From: a virus
DNA: 20,511 nucleotides
IMG/VR virus record: IMGVR_UViG_3300022602_000495
Span: 489-20,999 of that record
Reading direction: 5' to 3' (one strand)
Of the stretch, positions 12,869 through 20,389 are shown one piece after another (within the stretch, counting starts at the first letter, position 1; each line of letters begins with the position of its first letter). The notes beneath the pieces were generated by a model. It searched no databases and was not told the origin of the DNA. It saw only the letters and a list, made by a program, of their open reading frames with translations. The position numbers and the translations under genes were made by a program.

Positions 12869-13528
12869 TTAAAATTTGATTAGTGAATATTGAACTGCTA
12901 AACCTACACTAAGGCCAGTGAACCCATACCCTATATATGGTCCTACAGACCAGTGCTTTTTCTTTTCAGTTTGAATAAGTACTCCTTGCAGGCCTACTAC
13001 CTTAGCATTAGGGTTAAGATTGTAAGCATCTATGTAAGTATCATGCTTAAACCAGCCTTTTCCTTTGGCGTAAGTGGTTACTATAATGCTGTCATAGGTC
13101 TTATAGTCAATTACAGCACTGTCACCAATGGTAGCATTTAATTGCAGCCATTTATCATTGTAAGCAATATGCTTTTTGACCTTATCGCCAATTCTTACGG
13201 TATCTGTCATGACAATAATATGGCTACTGTCAACAGTTTTAACTCCAGCTATAGACTTAATGCTTGACTGCTTAATTTTCAAAGCCTTTGCCACACTGTC
13301 AAGCATTTCAGCATATACTTCCTGAGCAGTCTTAAGGTCTGCTTCTGCTATTTGCCTCTGTGCGTGCTCACGGCCTTGCTGGTCTTGGTAGTAGCTTATA
13401 GTATCTACCATAGCAGCCAGCACGTTATCTTTCATTCTTAGCTGGCTGACAGCACTGTTACAGGTTTTTACTGTAACTATTAAGGCAAGAGCCAAAATAG
13501 TCGTTAGGATTGCCAAATATTTATTCAT
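12869..13528 (-). CDS. Membrane-anchored coiled-coil protein with beta-rich C terminus (spanin-like candidate)
   Basis: A 219-residue protein with an N-terminal membrane anchor (YLAILTTILALALIVTVKTC) ending in a Cys, then a coiled coil (about 35-85, GREHAQRQIAEADLKTAQEV), then beta segments with repeated Asp-Thr motifs (DSSHIIVMTDTVRIGD). The last 30 residues (HWSVGPYIGYGFTGLSVGLA and VQYSLIKF) look like an outer-membrane beta-hairpin ending in Phe. An inner-membrane anchor, periplasmic coiled coil and outer-membrane-like end would span the envelope, as a one-protein spanin does. Similar anchor/coiled-coil/beta proteins are common beside endolysins in Bacteroidota phages, with function unassigned. 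The spanin call is inference. Confidence 0.65.
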   Translation of the reverse strand: MNKYLAILTTILALALIVTVKTCNSAVSQLRMKDNVLAAMVDTISYYQDQQGREHAQRQIAEADLKTAQEVYAEMLDSVAKALKIKQSSIKSIAGVKTVDSSHIIVMTDTVRIGDKVKKHIAYNDKWLQLNATIGDSAVIDYKTYDSIIVTTYAKGKGWFKHDTYIDAYNLNPNAKVVGLQGVLIQTEKKKHWSVGPYIGYGFTGLSVGLAVQYSLIKF

Positions 13529-13871
13529 TTGTCTGTGCTGGGGCTGCTTGTTGGTTAGAGTTTAATTTTGCTTTCTCCCATGCAGTAGCACCTATACCAA
13601 AGGCCACTAATGAGCCAAGACTATAGTACATAGTATCTGATACCACAAACTTCAATATCACTACCATAAGCGTAATATCAATGATCAATAGCGTGTAAAG
13701 GAATACCACGAACCTCTTTTGGCTGGGGCTGGTGTCAATACTGCTGATTGTCTGCTTTATAAAGTCCCAGTTTTTGTATAGGAATGCAGCAATGCAAATG
13801 AAGTGTACAAAATAGATAAAATAGTTTCCCAGGGAGTGTCCATGGTTTTGAATGTAGTTAGGTATTTTCAT
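13521..13871 (-). CDS. Holin-like protein with three membrane helices
   Basis: The start is set at the ATG at 13871 (MKIPNYIQNHG), giving 116 residues. The longer frame to 13931 only reads through the upstream gene. Three hydrophobic segments are visible: YFIYFVHFICIAAFLY (about 18-35), FVVFLYTLLIIDITLMVVIL (about 55-75) and YYSLGSLVAFGIGATAW (about 82-98), followed by a short polar Gln/Ala-rich tail. Size and the three-helix topology fit a class I holin, which would open the inner membrane for the GH19 endolysin three genes downstream. It overlaps the genes on both sides by 8-14 bases. Confidence 0.68.
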   Translation of the reverse strand: MKIPNYIQNHGHSLGNYFIYFVHFICIAAFLYKNWDFIKQTISSIDTSPSQKRFVVFLYTLLIIDITLMVVILKFVVSDTMYYSLGSLVAFGIGATAWEKAKLNSNQQAAPAQTNE

Positions 13872-14229
13872 TGTTTTGTTTTTGTTTGATGTAAATAAAA
13901 TTGTCATGAATATGTTGCATTCTGCCGTCAAGGAGCTTAAGCTCTTTTGAATGGCTGTATGTTGTATTTTTAAGCTGCTCTATGTCCTTAGCATGGCTAA
14001 GGCTGGTAAGAGCTTGCTGGTTTTGTGCCTCACCCAGCTTGACTATAGACTGTATAATTTCATTGGACTTCTTTATCCAAATGCCACCTAAATAAATTGC
14101 CACCCTCCAGCCACCAGTTACAATAGCTATCAAGACTGCTAATAAACCACTACCTACATACTTAACCAGTTGCCAAATATTTTGGTCAATCATTTGCTGT
14201 ACCTGTGTATCTGTTAACTGGCTGCCCAT
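13858..14229 (-). CDS. Single-pass membrane protein with coiled coil (accessory lysis protein?)
   Basis: A 123-residue protein: a polar N terminus (MGSQLTDTQVQQMIDQ), one or two hydrophobic segments (YVGSGLLAVLIAIVTGGW, VAIYLGGIWI) and a helical, coiled-coil-like C-terminal half (EIIQSIVKLGEAQNQQALTS). It resembles phage proteins such as haemolysin XhlA-like or DUF-type accessory holins in having helix plus coiled coil, though the order here is reversed. Position directly before the three-helix holin candidate supports a lysis role. No family recognised with confidence. Confidence 0.62.
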   Translation of the reverse strand: MGSQLTDTQVQQMIDQNIWQLVKYVGSGLLAVLIAIVTGGWRVAIYLGGIWIKKSNEIIQSIVKLGEAQNQQALTSLSHAKDIEQLKNTTYSHSKELKLLDGRMQHIHDNFIYIKQKQNNENT

Positions 14230-14231
14230 TG

Positions 14232-14690
14232 TTACCTCAATAGTTTATTATAATTAACATTAAATGTCAAATTCCATGCTGTGCCTGCAATGGCTTCCCA
14301 TAGTATCATATCCCAAACTGGGTGTTTCTTGATTATAGGAAAGTTCTCATGGCATACTACTGAAACAGGTACACATATAAGCACTACCATTGTTGATTTG
14401 CAGAAATGCCACCCATCTATGGGATAACCTGCAATGTGTGGTGAATGGTCGCTGCTGTACCCGTTTTCATGGTTAAAGAATTGTGGGTTGTTAAACTTAG
14501 CAAATAACGATGTATGATAATGGTCGCTCATTTCATCCATAGCACTATTGCATAGGCTTGCACCCATAACGCTGCCACTTATTACAAACGCCTTAATGTC
14601 CTTTTTCTCGCCTAATGTCAATCGGGCATTAGCGTTAAAGCATAAGCAACAAAGCAATATGGTTATTGCGTATTTAATTCCTCTTTCCAT
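14232..14690 (-). CDS. Exported membrane-associated protein, unknown
   Basis: A 152-residue protein with an N-terminal signal peptide (MERGIKYAITILLCCLCFNA, cleavage likely at NANA|R). The mature part has six cysteine or histidine-containing stretches (HSPHIAGYPIDGWHFCK), one probable membrane segment (TMVVLICVPVSVVC) and a C-terminal aromatic region (WEAIAGTAWNLTFNVNYN). The layout recalls small phage membrane proteins with a 'GWH-x-x-K' block, but I cannot name a family. It overlaps the upstream gene by 28 bases. It is the most downstream member of the compositionally distinct segment. Role unknown: surface modification, exclusion and lysis are all possible. Confidence 0.6.
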   Translation of the reverse strand: MERGIKYAITILLCCLCFNANARLTLGEKKDIKAFVISGSVMGASLCNSAMDEMSDHYHTSLFAKFNNPQFFNHENGYSSDHSPHIAGYPIDGWHFCKSTMVVLICVPVSVVCHENFPIIKKHPVWDMILWEAIAGTAWNLTFNVNYNKLLR

Positions 14691-15061
14691 GCTATTGATA
14701 TTTCGGGTGGTAAATTGGCTTTAACCCATTGATAAATGTATTTAGGGTCATCGCCATGCCAATCTGCATATTGAAACGGTACGCATATGCTATCATTATT
14801 AATTACCAAATCATTTCGGTACAATGAAATGCCATTTAAGGTTTCTATGCGTACATGAATTATGGCTTCCGTAACCTCGTTATCATCTGCCTTAACTATC
14901 ATTATGGCATTGATATTGGTTACTGGAAAAAAGGCATTCGTACTTGTAAAAGTACATGGTGCATAGGGCGCATGAATTAAACTATCAGGCTCATGTACGT
15001 TTTGTGCCTTAACGGTGAAAATGCTTGCAACAAGGGCAAGCAAAACAATTAGTTTTTTCAT
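14663..15061 (-). CDS. Small secreted/periplasmic protein, unknown
   Basis: A 132-residue protein with a classical signal peptide (MKKLIVLLALVASIFTVKAQ, cleavage likely at KA|Q, as in many Bacteroidota exported proteins). The mature part is beta-rich and ends acidic (SICVPFQYADWHGDDPKYIY). Its stop overlaps the next gene by 28 bases and its start overlaps the upstream gene by 4 bases (ATGA), giving a tightly coupled trio. No family recognised. In a late phage operon an exported small protein could reach the periplasm or outer membrane before lysis. Confidence 0.68.
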   Translation of the reverse strand: MKKLIVLLALVASIFTVKAQNVHEPDSLIHAPYAPCTFTSTNAFFPVTNINAIMIVKADDNEVTEAIIHVRIETLNGISLYRNDLVINNDSICVPFQYADWHGDDPKYIYQWVKANLPPEISIAWKEELNTQ

Positions 15062-15483
15062 TTCTTTTTGTGTGGTTTTTGTTGAGGAATTATTTTTTTC
15101 AAACTGTCAAATTCTCTATTCAAGGTTTCAATGATGTATGTTTGGTACTTTATCACGCTATCTGTTGGTTGTTGGTAAAGTCCTTGCGTTAATTGAATTA
15201 TCGGTGCTGCGGTTTTAAATGGCAATTCAGCTACATATTTTTCCAATGCATCTAATTGCTTTGCGTACACTACAAAACTTTCAGTTTTTGGATGCTGTTG
15301 CGCTGCTAATTTTGCTTTGGCATCTTGCACACTATCCATATAATGTTGCAGCACTTCGGGCGAACTGAATGTTATCTTACTTGTGTAATGCACCGTATCA
15401 GGTTTAATCTCATAAGATTGAGCATTACAAAATGTTGCTGTTACTGTCAGCATCAGTGTCATTAGGAAAAGTTTAATTTTCAT
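15058..15483 (-). CDS. Exported helical protein, unknown
   Basis: A 141-residue protein with a signal peptide (MKIKLFLMTLMLTVTATFCN then AQ; cleavage near NA|Q). The mature part is mainly helical and polar (SPEVLQHYMDSVQDAKAKLA, FVVYAKQLDALEKYVAEL) and ends in a strongly basic tail (QQKPHKKK). It follows the fiber gene by 20 bases and is coupled to the next gene by a four-base overlap. A periplasmic or surface-associated chaperone for the fiber is one possibility, but no family is recognised. Confidence 0.68.
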   Translation of the reverse strand: MKIKLFLMTLMLTVTATFCNAQSYEIKPDTVHYTSKITFSSPEVLQHYMDSVQDAKAKLAAQQHPKTESFVVYAKQLDALEKYVAELPFKTAAPIIQLTQGLYQQPTDSVIKYQTYIIETLNREFDSLKKIIPQQKPHKKK

Positions 15484-15503
15484 TTGAAATTTATATTTGG
15501 TTA

Positions 15504-17591
15504 TTAATTGCCTACCATTAATTTGTATGTTGTACCACCTATTGATACTGTTACATATCCGACCTGCGTCAAAGAACCTGCGGTATATCCAGTTGTTGCC
15601 AATACGCTATTCCATGCACCGTTCAACCTTAACATGCGCTGCTTATTGGTATTATCATGCACTTCCAATCCCTCAATTGGAGATGCTATTGCATTTAATT
15701 GTGTATTAGTCATTGCAGGCACTAAGAAACCTTTTGTGGTACTAAATATTTGAACCAATGCAGATGCATCATTTGTTCCTACATCATTACCGATTGAAAA
15801 ACCCGATGTCCTATTGAACGATTGGTAGGTTGAAAATGTCCTAAACCACGAATAGCCTAATTGTGTTGAGAATGCACCGCCATCATAAAAACGCCAACCA
15901 TCACCAACACATGCAGCATAAGTATTATTACTAACCCCACCATCTATCATTATAGCAGAACCCGATTTTACAACCACATTTCCGCTTGAATCAACTGTAA
16001 ATTTAGCTGCTGTTGCCGCACCATAAATGCCGAATGTGTTTGCTGTATTTGTGGCAACTATTCCAAATCTATATGATTTATCTGTTGTACTGCCTATAGT
16101 CCAATCTCCTGTACTCGCATTTATAGAACCTCTTGAACCACCTATATTAAATGTTAAGCCTGCCATTATGTTACCAAAGTCCAAATAAGACGATGAAGAT
16201 GCGCCTACAACTCCACCACTTGAATAAATGCCACCATATTGGTCAATATATGCTTTTTGTAAACCGTTGGTTTTAAATGATGCTAAATTGTTTGTCCAGC
16301 CACTTGGTGCATTCAATAACATTGCACCATTAATTCCTAATATGCTTGCCGCATTTCTTGTCAATGTCAAATCAGGTGTATTTATTTGCCCAGTAAGTGA
16401 ACCCCAACCGATTTGATAATCTGCTGCTAAATCAATACCCGTTGCATAAGCATTACCATTGTCTAATGCAATGGCTGTTTGTGTACCTGCACCATTGTAT
16501 AATCTAACAGTTTTATATACTGAAACATTACCGTTAAATTTACCGTTGCCCCATGTTCTATCATTAAGGGTATCAGGCAATCCTGCATATGTGCTGCTTA
16601 TTGCTTTCCATTTAATACTATCCGTTGAATAATCATAATACCCTACATATCCATTCATTGCGCTTGTTGGTGTCATTACTCCTTTGCCCTCAATTCCTTT
16701 TATCGTAAATGCACCCGTATTGCTCATGTTAGCATCACCACTTATTGAAAACCAATTTGTGCCTACCATTCCCCTTATTGGTATATTGCCATTGCTACCC
16801 CTATCACGAACATAACCGCCTAACATTGTGGATGTGTCGCTGTAGTTCACCTTATACCCAAACCTTGTGCCTAATGTTGCTGTATCGGTATTTAATGCCG
16901 CTAAATTGTTTTTATAATTTAATAGCATGTTTGATGTGTCGCCCTGTCCTATATAAGTAGGTGTCCAGTTATGCCATTTGCTGTCACTGCTTTGGTATTG
17001 TAATATTTGCCCATTAGTAGGACTACTTATGTTAGCATCTGTAAGGGCACTCAAACTGGTGACTGTAGGTATAGTCCAGCTTCTATCTGCACTGAGGTCT
17101 AACTGGGTGCCGTTAATAGTCAATTTTCTTGTTAGAGGTACAAAGGTGCTCTGTCCCCAGTAGTGTGTCGCTATGCGCGAAGTATCAGGCACACCATTGT
17201 TAGCATTGAAAAAGGTCTTTGTTACATAAATACCGCTATCATCTAATGTCAATACATAACGCTTCTTAGTGCTATCAAAGTAAGTCAAACGCTTAGTTCT
17301 AATATCTACACCTAAATCACCATACTTCGCATTGGTCATGCTGTCAAAATAGATAGGCTGGAGCAATAAGCCTTTCTTGCCACCATAGACACCTAAGTCA
17401 AGTAAAGCACTGCTGTCAGGGTTTGTGTCTGCATTCTTACCTATAGCCATTCTACCCCATATCCTTATAGGGTCATACCTTAAAGACTGCTGGGCAAACG
17501 TATTGCTAAAAGCAAATAGAAGCATGAATGCTAAACTTAAGCCTGCAAGTCTATTTTTTAATTGCTCAATTATGATCTGTAGCTTTTTCAT
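15504..17591 (-). CDS. Large fiber-like / receptor-binding protein with an N-terminal signal peptide
   Basis: A 695-residue protein. Residues 1-33 are a typical signal peptide: basic start, hydrophobic LAGLSLAFMLLFAF, then FAQ. After that come short repetitive beta-rich segments typical of phage tail fibers: LTINGTQLDLSADRSWTIP (about 160), NGQILQYQSSDSKWHNWTP (about 200), SGDANMSNTGAFTIKGIEGK, and a C-terminal block (SPIEGLEVHDNTNKQRMLRL then NGAWNSV) followed by GYVTVSIGGTTYKLMVGN. There is no S74 chaperone domain. This points to a trimeric adhesin or fiber that recognises the host surface. The signal peptide is unusual for a virion protein. The N-terminal third shares the composition of the flanking phage genes, while the rest differs. 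It could instead be a secreted or surface adhesin carried by the phage. Confidence 0.72.
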   Translation of the reverse strand: MKKLQIIIEQLKNRLAGLSLAFMLLFAFSNTFAQQSLRYDPIRIWGRMAIGKNADTNPDSSALLDLGVYGGKKGLLLQPIYFDSMTNAKYGDLGVDIRTKRLTYFDSTKKRYVLTLDDSGIYVTKTFFNANNGVPDTSRIATHYWGQSTFVPLTRKLTINGTQLDLSADRSWTIPTVTSLSALTDANISSPTNGQILQYQSSDSKWHNWTPTYIGQGDTSNMLLNYKNNLAALNTDTATLGTRFGYKVNYSDTSTMLGGYVRDRGSNGNIPIRGMVGTNWFSISGDANMSNTGAFTIKGIEGKGVMTPTSAMNGYVGYYDYSTDSIKWKAISSTYAGLPDTLNDRTWGNGKFNGNVSVYKTVRLYNGAGTQTAIALDNGNAYATGIDLAADYQIGWGSLTGQINTPDLTLTRNAASILGINGAMLLNAPSGWTNNLASFKTNGLQKAYIDQYGGIYSSGGVVGASSSSYLDFGNIMAGLTFNIGGSRGSINASTGDWTIGSTTDKSYRFGIVATNTANTFGIYGAATAAKFTVDSSGNVVVKSGSAIMIDGGVSNNTYAACVGDGWRFYDGGAFSTQLGYSWFRTFSTYQSFNRTSGFSIGNDVGTNDASALVQIFSTTKGFLVPAMTNTQLNAIASPIEGLEVHDNTNKQRMLRLNGAWNSVLATTGYTAGSLTQVGYVTVSIGGTTYKLMVGN

Positions 17592-17592
17592 A

Positions 17593-17847
17593 TTACCAGC
17601 GATTGTCTTTACATTTTTCTTCTTTAACTAATGTCTTTTCATTTATCGGGCACCCACATAGACCACATTTTACAGCAGCTATATTGTGCCCATTGCCTCG
17701 TAAGAACTTTAAGAAACTGCTACTCTTAGCATGAGGACAAGCAGTGCATATCATAATTCTTTCTTGGCTTCTTATTTTATCTTCTTTGCTTGCTTCTATA
17801 AGGTTTAAGGTCTTAGCCCACCCTATAGCTATATGCTTTAAGTTCAT
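17593..17847 (-). CDS. Small Cys-rich (zinc-ribbon-like) phage protein
   Basis: The start is set at the ATG at 17847, which shares a base with the stop of the upstream gene (TAATG). The longer frame to 17910 only re-reads that gene. The 84-residue protein has Cys34-x2-Cys37 in ICTACPH, Cys61-x2-Cys64-x-Cys66 in KCGLCGCPI, then Lys71 and a final Cys79 ... Trp84 (KCKDNRW). This is the layout of small Bacteroidota phage proteins in which C-x-x-C-G-C-P-x-x-x-K is followed by C-x4-W. Zinc binding is likely. Its place between structural genes suggests a role in assembly or a late regulatory function; neither is proven. Confidence 0.75.
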   Translation of the reverse strand: MNLKHIAIGWAKTLNLIEASKEDKIRSQERIMICTACPHAKSSSFLKFLRGNGHNIAAVKCGLCGCPINEKTLVKEEKCKDNRW

Positions 17848-18923
17848 TATAATTTCTTCTTTAGTGTTAGTATGCATCTTAAAGGAGTGCTCGGTGCTGG
17901 AGTTATCCATGTCACTTTGTTGTCCTGTAAGGGTTTTGCATTCATGTCCCCGTCGTCAGTACCGATAAATAATTCAGTACCCTCCATTGACATGTTTATA
18001 AGCTCAGCGCCTACGAAATAGTTATTTAGTTCTTGGTAGTTGCTTTCACTGCCAGTAGGATATTGCTGCTGGCCTGCCACAGTTGTAAACTGGAAACGTT
18101 TTATATCATAGCCCATTTGTGTCGGGGATGTTGTAGTGGCGTTAAAATCAAAAAACGGTCTTTTTACTAAAGGCCAGTCCTCATTTATTTCTTTAGACCT
18201 ATGCCTATGTGGGTATATATCCATAAGCATGTCAGTCTTACCCTGTGTGGCTACACCCCTCTCACGTTCACTGTGTGGCCTATCACCTAAGCAGCTTTCG
18301 CATATCTTAAAGTAATTTGGATATAGTGTAGGGTCAACGTATTTCTTTTCACATAACCAAGCGTGCATTGAAGCTTGAAGTGGTGCAATACGTTCTTTCA
18401 TAATGCTTGAAAGTTTATACTGCACATCCTTTGCGCTTCCTGTGCCGCTTCCTTTACCGTCACTGCCTATAGTAATAGGGTTATTACTCTGCTGGCCTTG
18501 TGCCGTATGCTGGAGCCATGAGGGCACAGTAGTCATGGCATCTACAGCCTCAGCGCATAGCCTCCATAAGAAACGCTGCCATAGATTTACATAATCAACA
18601 TTAGTGACATACTCTATAGCGTTGACCCATGTGCCAATAGGCAACTGGGTACTGGTTATGGTTTGCTTACTAGCAGCAGCCAGTGAAGCATTAATTAAAG
18701 CTAATTGGTCTGCTTGATTATCAGAGGTTATCTGCACGTTTTTCATGCCTATAAGCTCCTCATAGAATGTATTACCTATAGCCTGCACAATAAACCGTTC
18801 TTCAGCCACCTCAATATTTTGCAAGACAAGCCTAATATTGACATCTTGGTCTGTAGGTGCTTTAGCTACAAACTCGTCAACTGTCAATAAGACTGGCCTA
18901 CCAGTATAATTAATTCTGTACAT
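17847..18923 (-). CDS. Head-tail connector-position structural protein (DUF6712-like)
   Basis: A 358-residue protein immediately after the portal gene (14-base overlap). The N-terminal region (LLTVDEFVAKAPTDQDVNIR, later VQAIGNTFYEEL) resembles uncharacterised Bacteroidota phage structural proteins of the DUF6712 type, which are thought to occupy the head-completion or connector position. The middle contains a Gly/Ser linker (GSDGKGSGTGSAKD) and a segment with Cys (CESCLGDRP). The C-terminal region is beta-rich (NYFVGAELINMSMEGTELFI). No enzyme motif is seen. The family match is from memory of the N-terminal pattern; the connector role comes from gene order. Confidence 0.6.
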   Translation of the reverse strand: MYRINYTGRPVLLTVDEFVAKAPTDQDVNIRLVLQNIEVAEERFIVQAIGNTFYEELIGMKNVQITSDNQADQLALINASLAAASKQTITSTQLPIGTWVNAIEYVTNVDYVNLWQRFLWRLCAEAVDAMTTVPSWLQHTAQGQQSNNPITIGSDGKGSGTGSAKDVQYKLSSIMKERIAPLQASMHAWLCEKKYVDPTLYPNYFKICESCLGDRPHSERERGVATQGKTDMLMDIYPHRHRSKEINEDWPLVKRPFFDFNATTTSPTQMGYDIKRFQFTTVAGQQQYPTGSESNYQELNNYFVGAELINMSMEGTELFIGTDDGDMNAKPLQDNKVTWITPAPSTPLRCILTLKKKL

Positions 18924-20334
18924 TATTCGGCTTGTTTGGGTTATTGTTTGGCTGGTTATTGTCTTGCTTAGGTGCAGCAGCTTTTATAAACTGCTCACCA
19001 CGTTCACCCTCTATAGGTGTTAAGCCTGCAATAGCTCTACCCTCATTGACTTTGGTAATGCTATTGATGTCTATATCACCTAAGAAAGTAACAGGTAACA
19101 CACTCTGTAGTGAAATATCATACTGGCTCCATTTGGTGCCCATCCACTGGTCACATATTTGCATCAATGGCTTTATGAATTTCTTAATGACATATTCTTG
19201 CTGTGGTTTGATAGTAGTATTATTGGCAATGTCAAATATGCTCCTTATGTAAGAGCTACCAGCACTGCCAAGACCACTTTTTTTATCAATGCCACATAAA
19301 TAGCCTGACCAGTTATTCGCAGCAACAATCTTGTCCTGTATATGCTGGTCCAGCTCAATGAAGCTGCCCTGCTGGTCACGGTTGAAAGGCACTATATCGC
19401 TTTTCTCAATTCCACCCTGTGAGCTAAGTATAACCCACTTGCCTCTTTGCCCATCACCTGAGTGCTGGAAGACAATATCCTTACCTATTTTCCTTGCTTC
19501 TTCATCTGTGAGATTGCCTTTAATAAGCATCATACCGCCTATTTCAAGGTTATTCTCAAAGTTGTCTATATTGAACCTTGCGGCTTGATATTCCAAAATT
19601 TGCTCAGGTAAGCTGCTGACATTGCTTGGCATACCGTAATAGTCATAACCACTTATTTTATTTTTCAAGTGGAATATGGTATGCTCGAAGCCGTCATCGG
19701 ACTTTACCCAAGGATTGTCAAAGGTGTTGAAGCTATGTAAAGGCACAGTCATGTAACTGCCCTTATTCATGTTCCATACGCCCTCACGCCTAAATTCTTT
19801 GCTTATGATCACAAAGGAAGGCTCGTCAAAATCTTCATCGGGTCTATTAAGCCTACAGTCTAAAACTGAACGCATAAAGACCTTAACAAACTTTTTGCCA
19901 CCCACTGCACCACGAACTACCTCTACATAGGCATTCCCCAGTGTAAATAAGTTCTCAAATATGTCACATAGTACATTATTCAAATCGTCATTGTGGTTGA
20001 CAGCAGCAGCCCATTCTGTAAGCAGCTTATCTTCTTTCTTGTCTTTAATGAACCAGCCTTTACCGATACAATACTGCACCTTTGAAGTAATGCAGGCCAC
20101 TGTAGTTGGTGAAAGGGTTTTAGCTTCCAGCAATATTCTTGGGAAGTTGTCGCGTGGGTTTAAGAAAGGTATGTATTTATGACCCGTATGGGAAACAAAT
20201 ATCCTACTCCTATATTCAATAGGAATAGGATTAGTAGGGTCTAATCTAACGGCATTGGAAATTGTGCGGCCTTTGGCACTCTTAGAGGTTGCAGGCTTAG
20301 CTTTAGGTACTTCCTTTCCAAGTTTGTTAGACAT
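18910..20334 (-). CDS. Phage portal protein
   Basis: A 474-residue portal protein, the dodecameric ring through which DNA enters the capsid. Supporting stretches are FTLGNAYVEVVRGAVGGKKF (about 150), the YGMPSNVSSLPEQILEYQAA helix (about 235), NIDNFENNLEIGGMMLIKG, and the later IFDIANNTTIKPQQEYVIKK followed by FIKPLMQICDQW, the usual order for phage portals of the HK97 or PBSX/XkdE type. The N terminus is basic and Ser/Lys-rich. The C terminus is a flexible Asn/Pro/Gln-rich tail. Length is typical (about 450-550). The gene starts 55 bases after the stop of the unidentified gene at the window edge. Confidence 0.88.
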   Translation of the reverse strand: MSNKLGKEVPKAKPATSKSAKGRTISNAVRLDPTNPIPIEYRSRIFVSHTGHKYIPFLNPRDNFPRILLEAKTLSPTTVACITSKVQYCIGKGWFIKDKKEDKLLTEWAAAVNHNDDLNNVLCDIFENLFTLGNAYVEVVRGAVGGKKFVKVFMRSVLDCRLNRPDEDFDEPSFVIISKEFRREGVWNMNKGSYMTVPLHSFNTFDNPWVKSDDGFEHTIFHLKNKISGYDYYGMPSNVSSLPEQILEYQAARFNIDNFENNLEIGGMMLIKGNLTDEEARKIGKDIVFQHSGDGQRGKWVILSSQGGIEKSDIVPFNRDQQGSFIELDQHIQDKIVAANNWSGYLCGIDKKSGLGSAGSSYIRSIFDIANNTTIKPQQEYVIKKFIKPLMQICDQWMGTKWSQYDISLQSVLPVTFLGDIDINSITKVNEGRAIAGLTPIEGERGEQFIKAAAPKQDNNQPNNNPNKPNNVQN

Positions 20335-20389
20335 TCTAATATTTGTTTTTAATTAAATGTTTTCAATCAATCCTTTGCCATTCAGCAGC

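Larger units (their letters stand above)
14232..16950. other. Compositionally distinct segment (probable horizontally exchanged cassette)
   Basis: By eye, the five-base words CCAGC/GCTGG occur about 15 times in 12500-14230 but once (near 16295) in 14232-16950. They become common again downstream of about 17050. CG-containing words such as TTCGG and ACCG are also more frequent inside this interval. The segment covers the C-terminal two-thirds of the fiber-like protein and the three exported proteins that follow it. The right edge falls inside the fiber gene. A hand count is not a statistical test. Confidence 0.55.

Noticed and set aside
13872-13931. N-terminal extension of the holin candidate to 13931
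   Set aside because: It overlaps the preceding gene by 74 bases. Starting at 13871 gives a clean three-helix protein.
17848-17910. N-terminal extension of the Cys-rich protein to 17910
   Set aside because: It re-reads the end of the upstream structural gene. The ATG at 17847 overlaps that gene's stop by one base, which is a normal coupling arrangement.
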